Shown: positions 49,582 to 60,900 of the stretch, piece after piece
How the letters are laid out: each line of letters starts with the position of its first letter
How positions within the stretch are numbered: the stretch's first letter is position 1
Assembly: GCA_023055355.1 (NCBI GenBank)
Contig: JALJCS010000034.1
Coordinates: 2,246,001-2,310,000 of the forward strand
Direction of reading: 5' to 3'
Length of the DNA stretch: 64,000 nt
Source of the DNA: Agelaius tricolor
Lineage: Eukaryota; Chordata; Aves; Passeriformes; Icteridae
The notes under the pieces: model-generated
What the model saw: only the letters and a program-made list of their open reading frames with translations
Told to the model about the DNA's origin: nothing
Database searches by the model: none
Position numbers and translations under genes: made by a program

Positions 49582-51280
49582 AAGAATGTTCAAAAAGTGC
49601 ATATTTTGGCCTCTAATAAAAGAATGTGAGTTCCTGAACAGAATTTCACCTCCCCTGGGTGGCTGGTGTCTACTACCCACACCAGAAAATCAGTGCACTG
49701 CTAGACAGTGCCACACACTTTGGATTGATTTGTTTGTGCACACAGAATATCAGGTTTAAGCACTTTCCTAGAAAAAACAATGACAAGTGAATATGCTGAC
49801 TCTTCAATATAAGAATTTCTAGTTTGATTTTCTGTCTTGCATTTCTACAGTCTTTTACTCTCATTTATTGAGCCATGCCATATAACAATCAAAATAAAAA
49901 TGGGGGGTTTCTAAAAAAAATATTAGAAAATAACTAGATTTTCACCTTTTCATCTTTTCTTTTTATGGTTGACTCCCAATGCTGTTTGATAGGAGCAGTC
50001 TCCTCACAGCTCTAAGAGGAATGGGACTCCACCACATAAACCTTATAGATTTTATTTTCTTCTGATACCAATCCCATCCACTGAATATCTGCCAGCAAGT
50101 ACAGTACAGCCATCACGGGCTGTGGCCCTTCTTCCTAAACACTGACTGCTCCATCAATCCAGAATGCCTGAGACAGCTGAAAGCTCCAGTCTCCTTCAAA
50201 TCCAGGACCTCCTGCTGTGACAGCTCAGGTGCCATAGTAATGGCAGCAAGCCAGCAAATGTAGATGTTGGATTTTTCAGGATTTTTGACTGCTGTGATTT
50301 ACAAAGGATGTATTTCCTCTGTTTTATCCACACAGAATAATTATTCTTAATTATTCCCAATGTATTGCCTATCATACTCCAGCCTTCCTGTTATTTATTT
50401 CAATCCCTTCTCAGAAAGCCCATATGATGAGAGTGAATCATCCAGAATAATTAAGTAAATCAGTGGTGAAAGCCTCCTTGAGAGGAAACATATATTTTCT
50501 AAAAGTTGCTCCTTTTAGCTGAATTTAATTTACAGTCATCTTAAGAGCAATGATACTATTAAGGAAGTGATTTTTGCAAAATAAAAGTATTTGGAGCTTC
50601 AGACTAGAATAATAATAAAGATGAAAAATCCATTCCAATCTTGTTAACCCTCAAATAGCCAAAATCAATGGAGTTCTGCAGTTTATGTCCTGATATTCAG
50701 CAGTACTTATGTGAGATTTATAAACAATAAGTGATTTTGTGCAAGGATTTCTGAGACTGTGTATGTCCTGTGTGATTTTCAGCAGCTAAAAAAGGCTTCC
50801 ATTTTTAAAAGTGACTACTAAATTTTTAATACTAAGTGGCATCTGAGTTTCTTGGTTTCCGTCTTAAAAACAATCAAGGCCTAACTCTTGGAATTGCAAT
50901 TTCATTTCTCATGCTGAAATACAAATTCAGGACATTCAAAACCAAAGTTTCTCAGTTAGAGACCACATTCATAAATAATGGCCTTGTCACCTGTACAGGA
51001 TTCAGTATCCATGTGTGAATAATGCACCAGCAGCTGTGCACAACACAGACATTGTTCAGATTAATTTGTATTAGTAACTGGAACTTGTAGCTTTTTATCA
51101 GGAGAGTAACCCAGAGCTTACTGGCTTTTAGAATCCCTACTACCTCACCTTCTAAAAAGTAAAACAATGCACTTTCAATAAAATAGAATTCAGCAACAAG
51201 AACACCATTAGATGGGTTTCATGGGCTACAGATTAAAACTATAGCTTAATTTCCTGGGGTCCAAGAAACAAAGTTCTTAC

Positions 51281-51398
51281 CGCCTTCCAGTTATAATAGG
51301 CAAAAAATCTTCTGACTTGGCTTCAATTACTTTAAACATTACTTTCTGCAAATCTGAAATGCCCACAGCCATGTCTTCTAGCATCCCTGCTTCTTCAC
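51281..51398 (-). CDS. INPP4B: INPP4B shared exon C
   Basis: 118-nt internal exon. GT completes the Ser codon begun in exon B, then 38 codons follow, including [19 protein letters not shown] and ending DFLPIITGR, with CG left over for a split Arg. The acceptor is CATGTAG and the donor GTAAGA at 51275-51280. Its acidic helix and GRR end fit the INPP4 family. The following 6.3-kb intron carries a pair of oppositely oriented CR1 insertions. Confidence 0.94.
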
Positions 51399-52283
51399 CT
51401 ACATGGAAAGATTAAAGAGACTATTAACAGAGTTGGCAGATGGGTCACTGTATAGGTTAGAGTAAAGCAATATATTTTCCAGTCTGTGCATCTAGAAACC
51501 ACAGTTCTAAATCCACATTACAGTAACCTACATAAAACCAGACTAATTTCTTGAACTGCTGACAATTCTGTGGCCTAAATGGTAATCATGAGTATTAAGC
51601 AATTCTGAAAATCAGCCTGCTCTATATAGGCATAAAATAACCTCAGAAAAGCCATTTTTGTCTATTCTGAAAGTTTTTAAAAGGCTTTCCTGCTGGTGGA
51701 GGAGAAAGGTTTTGAGAATGAAAACAAGCATCATGCAAAATGGAGAAGACAGCTATCTCCAAATGAGCAAATGCATTAAAAAGCTGCACAAATGCTAAAT
51801 TCCTCTACTTTAGTCAAAATCTCTGATTCAGGGAATGATTCCAGTAGATCTAGTTCAAAGTTTGAAACATAAGGCAATTTCTCCCTCCAAATTTCCCTTT
51901 TAATACATATCAATTAATGGCATCTGTAACAAACTATGAAACTGTTTTCAGGCTATCTTCACATTATCAGCACTGGTGATCAGGGCCGAGGCTGATAAAA
52001 GCAGTAAGTGTTTAAATCTTCTGTTTGGATTAATTTTATAATCCTGGTATTTTGGGTCAGGTCTGCATGGAACAATTAGCAGGCCGTGTTCTCTGAGGCA
52101 CTCAGAATGAAACAGATTAATAATTTTTGCTGCAAAATTAACAACACAGTATCAATAACTTCAGCTGTGCTATTTGATTCAACAAGCCAAATTAGTGGAA
52201 ACAGAGCAGAGGTTAAAATAAGAGCTTCCTGGGTAACTTCTGGGCAGGGTACACAAGGAACTTTGTCCAAGAACAATACTTAC
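51399..52283 (-). other. INPP4B intron B-C
   Basis: 0.9 kb, AT-rich, nothing recognised. Confidence 0.7.
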
Positions 52284-52407
52284 TATATGTACTAAGGAGT
52301 CCTTCATACTGCACGAGCAATCCAACAGTATGAAGCTGTTGTAAAAATCCTTGATCATGTAAACCTGTGTGCAATTTGATTACAAAACCACAGACCAATC
52401 CAGCGAG
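52284..52407 (-). CDS. INPP4B: INPP4B shared exon B
   Basis: 124-nt internal exon starting in phase 0 with [20 protein letters not shown] and ending [12 protein letters not shown] plus one base (A) of a split Ser codon. The acceptor is TTTACAG at 52408-52410 and the donor is a consensus GTAAGT at 52278-52283. It joins exon A across a 1.5-kb intron and exon C across a short 0.9-kb intron. The reading matches the region just upstream of the phosphatase core in the INPP4 family, as I remember it. No catalytic motif lies here. Confidence 0.94.
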
Positions 52408-52899
52408 CTGTAAAGATAATTAAAACACATGCAACTAAGAGTACTGTTACAAGACAAATAGTTCAAATGAGGCTTGCTATCATTATACACAACAGAGGTA
52501 ACACCTACATATTTGAGAAATCAGCATAGGTATTTCTGTTTAGTGACTATATACATGATTTCATAATAATGTATTTTGATGGGTTTTTTTGGGGTGTATA
52601 AAGTAGTGAAATATTCTGTTAATTTATATTAGATAAGCCTAATTTGTTTTGTATCATTGTGTGCTATTTACACTGACATAAATAAGACCAGAACCTCACT
52701 TGTCAGGCTTCAAACATGTAAGACTGTAAATTATGATGTGAATTATGTGAATTTAACATGTGAATTATGATGGATTTGAAAGTGGTTCAACATCTAATGG
52801 AACTGAATCTCCTCGGCAGTTGCAACATACAACTTAAGAGAGAAATTAAGTGAAATATTTAGAAAAAGATCTATCTGGAAAAAACATGATATACAGGAG

Positions 52900-53045
52900 A
52901 AGATATAAAGAGCTTCAGTTATTTGCCAAGGGAAGACAGTTCTAAGGAAAGACATGCTAATAGTATTTAAACACTTAAAATACTGCTACAAACTGAAAAG
53001 AAATAATCTCCTCTCTATTTCCAAGGTGACCAGGAGAAAAAAAAT
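52900..53045 (+). mobile_element. older, degraded CR1 fragment (probable)
   Basis: Contains a decayed version of the CR1 region just after the coding end: the blocks GTATTTAAACACTTAAAATA, CTGCTACAAACTGAAAAG and AATAATCTCCTCTCTATTTC resemble the common CR1 sequence here. It is more diverged than the CR1 that follows, so it is probably an earlier insertion. Resemblance judged by eye. Confidence 0.4.
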
Positions 53046-53049
53046 CTCC

Positions 53050-53586
53050 CTAGCTTGGATGCTGCCTAGCCAGTACCCCGTGAGGCCACATCTAGAGTGC
53101 TGTGTTCAATTCTGGGCTCATTAGGACAAGAAAGACAAGGAGCTACTGGAGAGAGTCCAGAGAAGGAACACAAAGATGATTTGGGTCTGGAGCATCTCTC
53201 TTATGAGGAGAGACTGCAGGAGCTGGGCCTGTTCAGTCTGGAGAAGACTGAAGGGGATCTCATTAATGCACATAAATACCTCAAAGGTGAGTGCTAGGAC
53301 GAAGTGCCAGGTTCTTTTCCATGGCCCCCAGCAACAGGATGAGGCCATAAACTAAAACATAAGACATTCCACCTCAACATGAGGAAGAACTTCTTTACAC
53401 TGAGGGTGGCAGAGCACTGGAACAGGCTGCCCAAGAAGAATCTGGAGTCCCCCTCTCTGAATACATTCCAGCCCCACCTGGGTGTGTCCCTGTGTCACTG
53501 GCTCTAGGTGACCCTGCCTTGGAAGGAGGGGTTGGAGTGGGTGATCACCAGAGGTCCCTTAACCCTACCTATTCTGTGATTATGAA
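53050..53586 (+). mobile_element. CR1 LINE, 3' 0.5 kb
   Basis: Well-preserved CR1 3' part: the blocks GAGGCCACATCTAGAGTGCT, GAGAGACTGCAGGAGCTGGG, CTGTTCAGTCTGGAGAAGAC, then GCACTGGAACAGGCTGCCC and an end near CTATTCTGTGATTATGAAT. 5'-truncated, antisense to INPP4B, in the intron between exons A and B. Inactive. Confidence 0.9.
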
Positions 53587-53942
53587 TATCAGCAGGATAC
53601 ATTCAAAGCTAGACTTGAGAACTATATACTCTAGCAAGTCTAAAAATAGATTTCTGGATATTTCTTCGTGGAAAGGCAGGATTAGGCAACTTTTCCAGTC
53701 CATTGCAGACCTGCTTCTCTGACTCGGTGATAGAAGTACCATCATGGATTTCTATCTACTATTTAGTTTCTTACCACATTATAAATTATTTAGGTGAATA
53801 TCATGGAAAATAAATAAAAAAGTTGTATCAAATTGCAAGGGGAAAAAAAAAACCAACGAGAAAGAAAATCACAAACACTGGCATGAACAGTATGCTTGTC
53901 ATTACAGCAAGAGAAGGAAGTAAGTGACACAAGACAACCTAC

Positions 53943-54115
53943 TGCTTGGCTAAAGACGATGTCTCTTCTTAGGGTCAGCATCAAACACTGGGGCAAGCCA
54001 CAGGCAAGTTCCTGGAGCAGGACAAAGGCCATGGACTGCTTGGCCCTGGTCACCACCTCTCCCATGCAGTCCTTCAGGGTAATCACCAGCGGGTACAGCT
54101 GTTCATACCAGTCAC
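53943..54115 (-). CDS. INPP4B: INPP4B shared exon A (most upstream exon in window)
   Basis: 173-nt internal coding exon. Two bases (GT) complete a split codon, then 57 codons run from [20 protein letters not shown] to the end RRDIVFSQA. The acceptor is a CTAG preceded by a pyrimidine-rich stretch at 54116 onward, and the donor is GCA|GTAGGT at 53942. The exon ends in phase 0, matching the next exon, which begins LAGLVCGF. It encodes part of the helical region before the phosphatase core, with no recognisable catalytic residue. The frame can be read on through the donor into the intron, which makes a longer apparent open frame of 117 codons; that extension is spurious. The donor GTAGGT is slightly off consensus but is the only GT that keeps the phase. 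Confidence 0.93.
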
Positions 54116-56394
54116 CTAGAACACAACAGGTCATCTGTTCCAAAGTGGAAAACGTGCAGTGAAAAACCCTTTTCCACTAGGAAGGATGGCAGCAGCAGCT
54201 GCATAGATCACCCTTCCCTTTAAAAGAACCCTTGCAGCTCTCCCCAGACCACTGTGGGACCACAAATGCCACTGGAGAACATACTTGTAAGTAGGATTTC
54301 ATCTTACCACTGGGAATGGGGTTAAATCCCTGGCCTGAAGCCAACTGCACTCTGAAACAATGGCCTTTTCTAACAGTCCCAGCATCTCTGCAGAACTTGT
54401 GTTTAAGTGTCACAAACAGAGTATACAGGGAAACACATGAAACATCATTTAGCACACAAAGATTAATACAGTGGTGATGGAGTCTCCTTTCAGGACTTAA
54501 AACTGCCTATGTAAGAAATGGAATAGCATCAAAAATGCAAAACCAGAAAGAATAGCCAAATATTTAAGAAAAAGTGGGTGCTGGAGAGCAAAACACAATA
54601 ACAAATAGGTATCTGGAAAGGTCTCACTTACTTAATCTACAGGCTGGAAATACAATAAGCTTCAGATCATATTCCTTTTTTTTAGCTTCTCTCTATGTTG
54701 TTCTTTTTAAATATTTAGAGATTTTGAACTCATTTTAGCTATTTCTATCAGAGAGATGTAGACTATTTTGAAACATGTTTTTCTCTGTAAAAACACATGC
54801 TAGGCATATTAAAAAACCCCTTGTAAAATGCTTGAAAAATGTGATTCCTTAATACATTACAAATGAAACAGTGATAAGTAGGAATGGAGGAGAATTGGAA
54901 CACCTTACACAAACTTGCTCAATAATCCCAGCTACTCCTGAATTTTATAGGATTTAATAAAATCAGACCTGCCTTGTAGTTGCATATGGCTTTGCCTACC
55001 CCTAAGTTGAGCAAATAATAAAAAAAAAAAAAAAAACAAATAAATCCCCCTCCTTCAGAATCTACATCTCAGTTTCATTGTATGGTTTGAAATGAGGGAA
55101 ATCAACACTCTGGAAGAATCAATATAAAAGTTGGGAATGCAACTGACAATGCAACAGTCTATAATTGGCTCATATTTTCTGTAGATTAGTGTAATTAAGA
55201 ATCAATGATAATTAAAATCTGTTGTAATTAGGTGCAAGACAGCTGCATGTTGTTTCAGGTAACATTCTGAGTCAGGCCAGTAAAAACTCATTAGTACTGA
55301 GGAAGTTCTTTAGGCAGGAAGACAGTTGCCTGTTGCCAGTCAATTTGGCTGAGCTCCAGAAAAACACATCAATTAATAAAACTGTAGCCAAGAAGACTGG
55401 AGAGAACTTTGAAAGCTGGGAGAAAGTAAGGAGCAGGAAAGGGGAATAAGGACAGAGCAGACACAGAGAACAAGACGAGCTCTTTATTATCTTTGTGGTC
55501 AGACAACACGAGTTTTAACACAGTCATACATATTTAACCATGAGTAATACAGACTGAGCAAGCATTCCCTGGAAAAAAGCAGTTCTGAAGTGAGTGTCAG
55601 CCTGACAAAACAGATCATAAGCCACCCCCAGGTACGAGCTCCAGGTGATTTTATACATGTCATTGATTAACAGTGATGACACACTGCGTGCCAAAGTCTG
55701 GTGTGCATGTTTTAGAGAGCCTGCTGGAAAAATGGAGAGCTTGCAGTTCAGAGCTACCAAGATTTAGAGTTTAATCTCCTTAAGCTGATGAAAAAGACTG
55801 AGCAGCAACTTGATTTCACCTCTTCATGGGGAGAAAATAACAAGAACTAACTGTGGTGTTCATTCCAGGGAATAAAAGCAAAAGAACAACCAGAGGCTGC
55901 TGCAAAACACAGACGAGTTTAGAAATAAGGTAGACAAATAAGTGAAACGTACTGGAAGTCAGTGCAGACAGATCAGGCAATCTCAACTCTCAAGTCTAAT
56001 TACAATCCTTCATTAATTTAAGCAATATACATATGCCAATAAAAGCAACAGCAGCAAAGCAAGCTCAAAATATGTAATGCTCAACGAAGCAATAAGCAGG
56101 GCTGTATGTGGTAAGACTACAGTTTGTGGGCTGCTTCTTACTTGAGCTAATAATGAAAAAGATTATACTTGGCCATTTCAAAGTAGACTTGAAGGTACAG
56201 CAAACAGACATCTGCTCCTTTTCCATGGGAAAGGAGAGCTGGATACAGACACAGCCAAGGATGTGGCACGTACTCTGATAGCCAGGGCAGAAAAAGCAGA
56301 ATTTCAAGAACTAACTACACTTCTTGAACCTGCTGTTACAATTTCAGGTTATGTGGATAGGGCTAAAGAGCATTTCTGACAGCCTTCTTCATAA

Positions 56395-56683
56395 AAGAAG
56401 AGCATGTGTACAAACAGGAGAAGGGGGAATGGATTCAAACTGAGAGAGTGTGGGATTAGACTGGATATTAGGACAAAATCCTTCCCAGAGAGGGTGATGA
56501 GGGGCTGGCACAGGCTGCCCAGAGCAGCTGTGGATGCCCCATCCCTGCAAGTGTTCAAGGCCAGGCTGGCTGGGACTTTGAGCAGCCAGGTCTAGTGGAA
56601 GGTGTCCCTGCCCAACCGCTGCAGATGGGCTGGAATGAGATGCCCTTTAAGATCCCTTCCAACCCAGAGCATTCTTTAAATTT
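56395..56683 (+). mobile_element. CR1 LINE, 3' tail fragment
   Basis: About 290 bp of CR1 3' UTR: GGGGAATGGATTCAAACTGA, GGCTGGCACAGGCTGCCCAG, TGGATGCCCCATCCCTGCAA, GGTCTAGTGGAAGGTGTCCC, and an end near CCAACCCAGAGCATTCTTTA. 5'-truncated and inactive; antisense to INPP4B. Confidence 0.9.
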
Positions 56684-56699
56684 ATGGATAGAGGGGGTC

Positions 56700-57090
56700 A
56701 CATACTGGCCACAAATCACAGAATACTTAGTCCTGTTTTTACTGAGCTGCCAGTTAACCAGTCCACCTGCACTGTGGATTTCTGTTTCTTCAGGAATGTA
56801 ACTTTGTATTTGTCCTTGAATGCAGGGTGAACTGCATCCTAGTATTTCAGTGCTTCATCGGGATCCATTCTAATCCTGCTCCAACAGTGCTTAAAGCCTC
56901 TCCCAGGTTTAAGCATCTGCAAATTTTATATGCATCATCCATATTTCATAAGGCAAGTCAGTAATAAAAATATTAAATAATACTGGACCCAGAACAAATC
57001 TAAGTGGACTCTTCTTCATGTAGCCTTCTAGGTTGGCAGTAAACAACTGATAACCACCTTCTATTATGATTTCCAAATATGCACATACCT
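56700..57090. repeat. possible ancient interspersed repeat
   Basis: The stretch with GGCAAGTCAGTAATAAAAAT, AATAATACTGGACCCAGAAC, AAGTGGACTCTTCTTC and GTAAACAACTGATAACCACC resembles a very old amniote LINE (CR1/L3-type) segment I recall from many bird and reptile introns, in antisense. Highly diverged; family and ends uncertain. Confidence 0.4.
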
Positions 57091-57963
57091 TGTGGTAGCT
57101 TCAAGATAATTTTCTCACAACATTTTTTTGAGGGGAGACTACATGTTTGGAATACTAATACTTATACTATACTATACTAATACTTATACTATTAATTTAC
57201 TAACACAAGCAGTTTTTGTCTGTAATAGTTGCATTTAAAAGGAAAGCAAAGGATTTTTAATTCTCAAGGTAATTTTTTTAGTAAAGAACATTCATACTAA
57301 ATTTATTAAAAATAAATCCTACTGAGTACTTAATGTCCCAACGAATACAGAGCCTTACTTACATATGTATTTGGTTTTTTGGTAAACAATAAAAATTCTA
57401 AGTTTGCAGAAAGCCTTGCCCTAGTAACTGAGAAGATATGAATTATTAGAGAATATAGAGTTGCACATGTCACTAGTAAAGAGGACAACCTTTGTGTGAT
57501 TAAGTTTTCCAAAACAATCTTCTGCTCCTTGCTCACACTGAAACTTCTCAATCTCAGTTAATAAGGATGCCCAGTCCCCAGAAGGTGGAGCTAGATGGCA
57601 AATCTGACAGGGATTGCACTGTTTCTTGAGAAAAAAGAATGCTCATGAATGGACAAGTATATCCTCATGCTTATACTTTATCTAAATCAAAACAAGAGGC
57701 CTATCAGAGACTGAGATCTTAGAAATGCCAACTCTAGGAAGAAAAAAAAAAGGTGCCTAATTTTTGCTCTGTTAAATTTCACTGTGTCACTTGTTAAGCA
57801 GGATGTCCTGCTGCAAATACTCCAGCAGGAATATGAATGAGGATCATTCATTAACAATGAACAATAGTCCAAAAATCCAGCAGGAACACCTACTTATATC
57901 TAAGTGCTGCAGCTTGTAAGTTGTTCCTTGAAACTAAGAAGGACTGTGAAACTGAAGTTTATG

Positions 57964-57988
57964 AAACAAACAAACAAACAAACAAAAA
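57964..57988. repeat. (AAAC)n short simple repeat
   Basis: Five consecutive AAAC units followed by an A-run. Confidence 0.85.
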
Positions 57989-60900
57989 TTATATTTTGAA
58001 GCGTACAAGTAAATTCACTAGATTATGGAATAAGAGATTGTCATGTATGCAAGGCATAAATATATAATACTAATGCAATTCATAAATAGACATTATTTGT
58101 AAAGGGAGCTGACATGTCTAAAGTAGAGTTCTCTTAGAGTGACTCTGTAGAATCAGTTTGTATACATTTTAGAATATGATATCTTTCAGAATACCTTTGT
58201 AGAATCACTTCAGGGAAGGAATAATACAAATTATTGCTTTCAACACATGCATGGACTCACACACTGAGTCTTCAAATCTCAACTTTCTTTTAAATCAAAA
58301 TCACAGTGGAAAATTGTTTGAAAAAGGGTGAAGAATTAAGTGAATGAGTGACCATGTGAAAAAAAGAGATTAGGAGCAAGAACAGAAGCAACAAGGAGAC
58401 TCCAGGATGACTGTCAGGTTGCTAAAATGACATGGGCAGCCTGTCAGTTTGGAACACTTAGCATCCAGAAGAACTGTCAGAGTCTCCTGATAAAGCAAAG
58501 AAACTCAGTACAAAAATAGAGCTAGTCAGCCACTGGAAACTAAAACAAGGCATAAAAACCAAACATATTAAAGAATGAAAGGATGAAACTAAAAGGACAG
58601 TACCACCGCTATGCAGTGAGAATGAGATTAAAACAAAAGTACATGTTCCACAAAGCAAGAACTGACTACACTGAGTAAATATTCCATGTCCATTGCCAAG
58701 AGGGTGGTGGCAGCTCAGTCTGTGACAGGATTTGCCCTTTGGTTACTGGAAAATGCCCTTCAGTCCCATGTTCCTGTAATCAACAGGACTGTACAGGCAA
58801 ATGACCTGCTTAGCACCCAGCCAGTCAGCTCTGCATGCTCATATCCAAGTTGCAATACGTCAAACCACATGTTAAATTTGATAAAGTTTGGCAGAAAAGC
58901 AAGCTTCTGGTCTTTTCAAAGTCAGGCCCACTGAAATGCTTATTAAAATATGCTGGTAACCAAAAATGATGCTTCAGCATAGTACTCCTATCTCCTTTAG
59001 CCCTCGCAACAGATTAAAAAAGCCAATTTTGTCACTGCTCTTTGTGCCACCTAAAATCCATAAATGGCTTTAAGTCACTTCAAAACTTAAATGATATGAA
59101 GTTAAAAAACCAAACCTTAAATAAAAAGCAGAAGAATGCATAATGTTGAGCTCTTAAAGCAAAGGAGGGCACTACAGACATATAAATGTAAGATATATAA
59201 ATATAAATGTGACATATAAATGTAACAGCAGATACCCACAAGGTAACCTTTCACTTAAAATAATCACTCACTATCTGATGATAAAAATAATCCATGACAG
59301 AATCGAAGTAATAGAGGTAAAAGAACATAAATGAGTTGTCTTGATATCACGAAGTGAACATTAGACAAACTCTGTTTTAATGAAAAAGGCAGGCAAAAAC
59401 CAAACCAACCAATCAACACAGAGCAGCAGTAAATCCTTAAAATCAGCATGAAATAATTAACCCAGAATTTGATTTTACTTACTTAGGAAAGGAACAATCT
59501 TTTAAATAATGGTTTTTTTAAAAGGAGGTTTAAAAAGACAGAAGATTGCACATATTCAACTTTGCACCATAAAAAGGTCAGTGCCTTATTTCTTTATTTT
59601 GCCACACAGCTCTTGGAGCTCAGTTGAACTCCAGCTGAGGGCGAAGCTCTTTGAAAAAGGAGGAGGCTTTGTACTCATAATGCTGCAGCAGTTCTCGCAG
59701 GAACAATAAAAACCTGAATAAGCTTTCCTGGTATTCCTGCACTTTAAAGTAGCAGTTTACTTTCCACAGTTTGGGTGTCCAGAAATTTTGAATTCTTGGG
59801 ATTTATTATTCCATTGCAATCATCCAAGATTTTCTACACTGTCACATGGATAAATAGTTAAACCCCAAACCATCCAATAATACACATGTGAGTATCTCAG
59901 CATCCTTAGTCACAGTGAAAACAGAAAGAGAAGACAAAGGTAATAAAAGACAAAGCTAAGAAAATCTAACACACTTTAAACACAGGAAGGTTCTGTGAAT
60001 GCTATGCAACTAAATATTCCTATATCTCGTTTCAGTTTGTTGATTCAGTTAAATAGTCTTTCCCTTACATATTTTTCAGCTTCTGTTTTTAGCCAAAGTA
60101 CTTAGAGAAAGTACTGATGAAGGGGATTGTCTTGTATTGCTGGGCTACATTCAGCCCAGATAAGGATCCTATCAAAAAGAAAAGGATGACACAGAAGTGA
60201 GAGGGAAAGAGGGGAAAAAAAAAGGCGTAAGGAAAACTCATGTAAAGACAAGCTTAAAAGAAAAGGAAGGGAAAATGTGAGGAAGAGGAAGGGAAGAGAA
60301 AGCTTTTCACATGTGACTGCTCTAAATAAATTATGTCTGCTACTCAAGGACACAGACCACAGAAAAATTTTTCATCTTCATGACTAAACAATACTTTATA
60401 ATAAAAGCTTTTCTGAAGATGCAAATAAAACTAGAACATGGCTTTATTTCCCACTTCTACCAGCACTGCATTGGAAGGGATGCAATGAAAGGATGCAGTG
60501 CCCATCCCCAGGGCAATGAAAGTCAGAAATTTTGAATCTAAACTTATACAGGCCCAAACAGGTATGAGATAATACAAGAAAAATTAATGCACATATGTCT
60601 GTAGCAATGTGAGTATGAGCAGAGGTTTCCTCTAATTCCAGCTAGGAAATGTAGCAACGTTCCCCAGGTGCTCTTTGCAAACCTGTGCTGAAGGTTATCA
60701 AAGGCCAGTTCCCAGAAGTTATGATTCCATAATTCACTTCAAGGCAAAATCCAGGTGCCATCACACTGGCAACTCAAATTGTTTGTGATCATTGGTGGAT
60801 CCTGTGTGTATCAAATTAGGGAGTTCTCACCTATTCAGAGCCAGGGAAGGAATGGCTGGGTGGGAGCTCTGATGGGATGGTACAAGAAGCAGATAGAAAC

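Larger units (their letters stand above)
44949..51280 (-). other. INPP4B intron C-D
   Basis: 6.3 kb intron; the central 1.8 kb is two CR1 elements in opposite orientation. The remainder is AT-rich with no recognised feature except a short repeat of ATAATCATGAAGT at about 45948-45975. Confidence 0.7.
52408..53942 (-). other. INPP4B intron A-B
   Basis: 1.5 kb intron, roughly half of it CR1-derived (52900-53720). Confidence 0.75.
8945..54115 (-). other. INPP4B: INPP4B gene, 3' part (seven shared exons and two alternative last exons)
   Basis: Gene span covering the C-terminal catalytic part of inositol polyphosphate 4-phosphatase type II. From the family: the enzyme removes the 4-phosphate from phosphatidylinositol 3,4-bisphosphate and so damps PI3K/AKT signalling. 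Seen in the sequence: shared coding exons at 53943-54115, 52284-52407, 51281-51398, 44808-44948, 43295-43392, 39488-39600 and 36600-36754, then either 10303-10477 (beta) or 8945-9077 (alpha). Exon lengths and codon phases fit at every junction without a stop. The paralogue INPP4A was considered; the residues after the active site ([20 protein letters not shown]) and the alpha tail ending YGKADT fit INPP4B better, from memory of both families. The 5' exons, start codon and promoter are outside the window. Confidence 0.95.

Noticed and set aside
8945..54115. INPP4A as the identity of the gene
   Set aside because: The stretch after the active site and the KADT end fit INPP4B, and the introns are long as expected for INPP4B; the paralogue differs at these places as I remember it.
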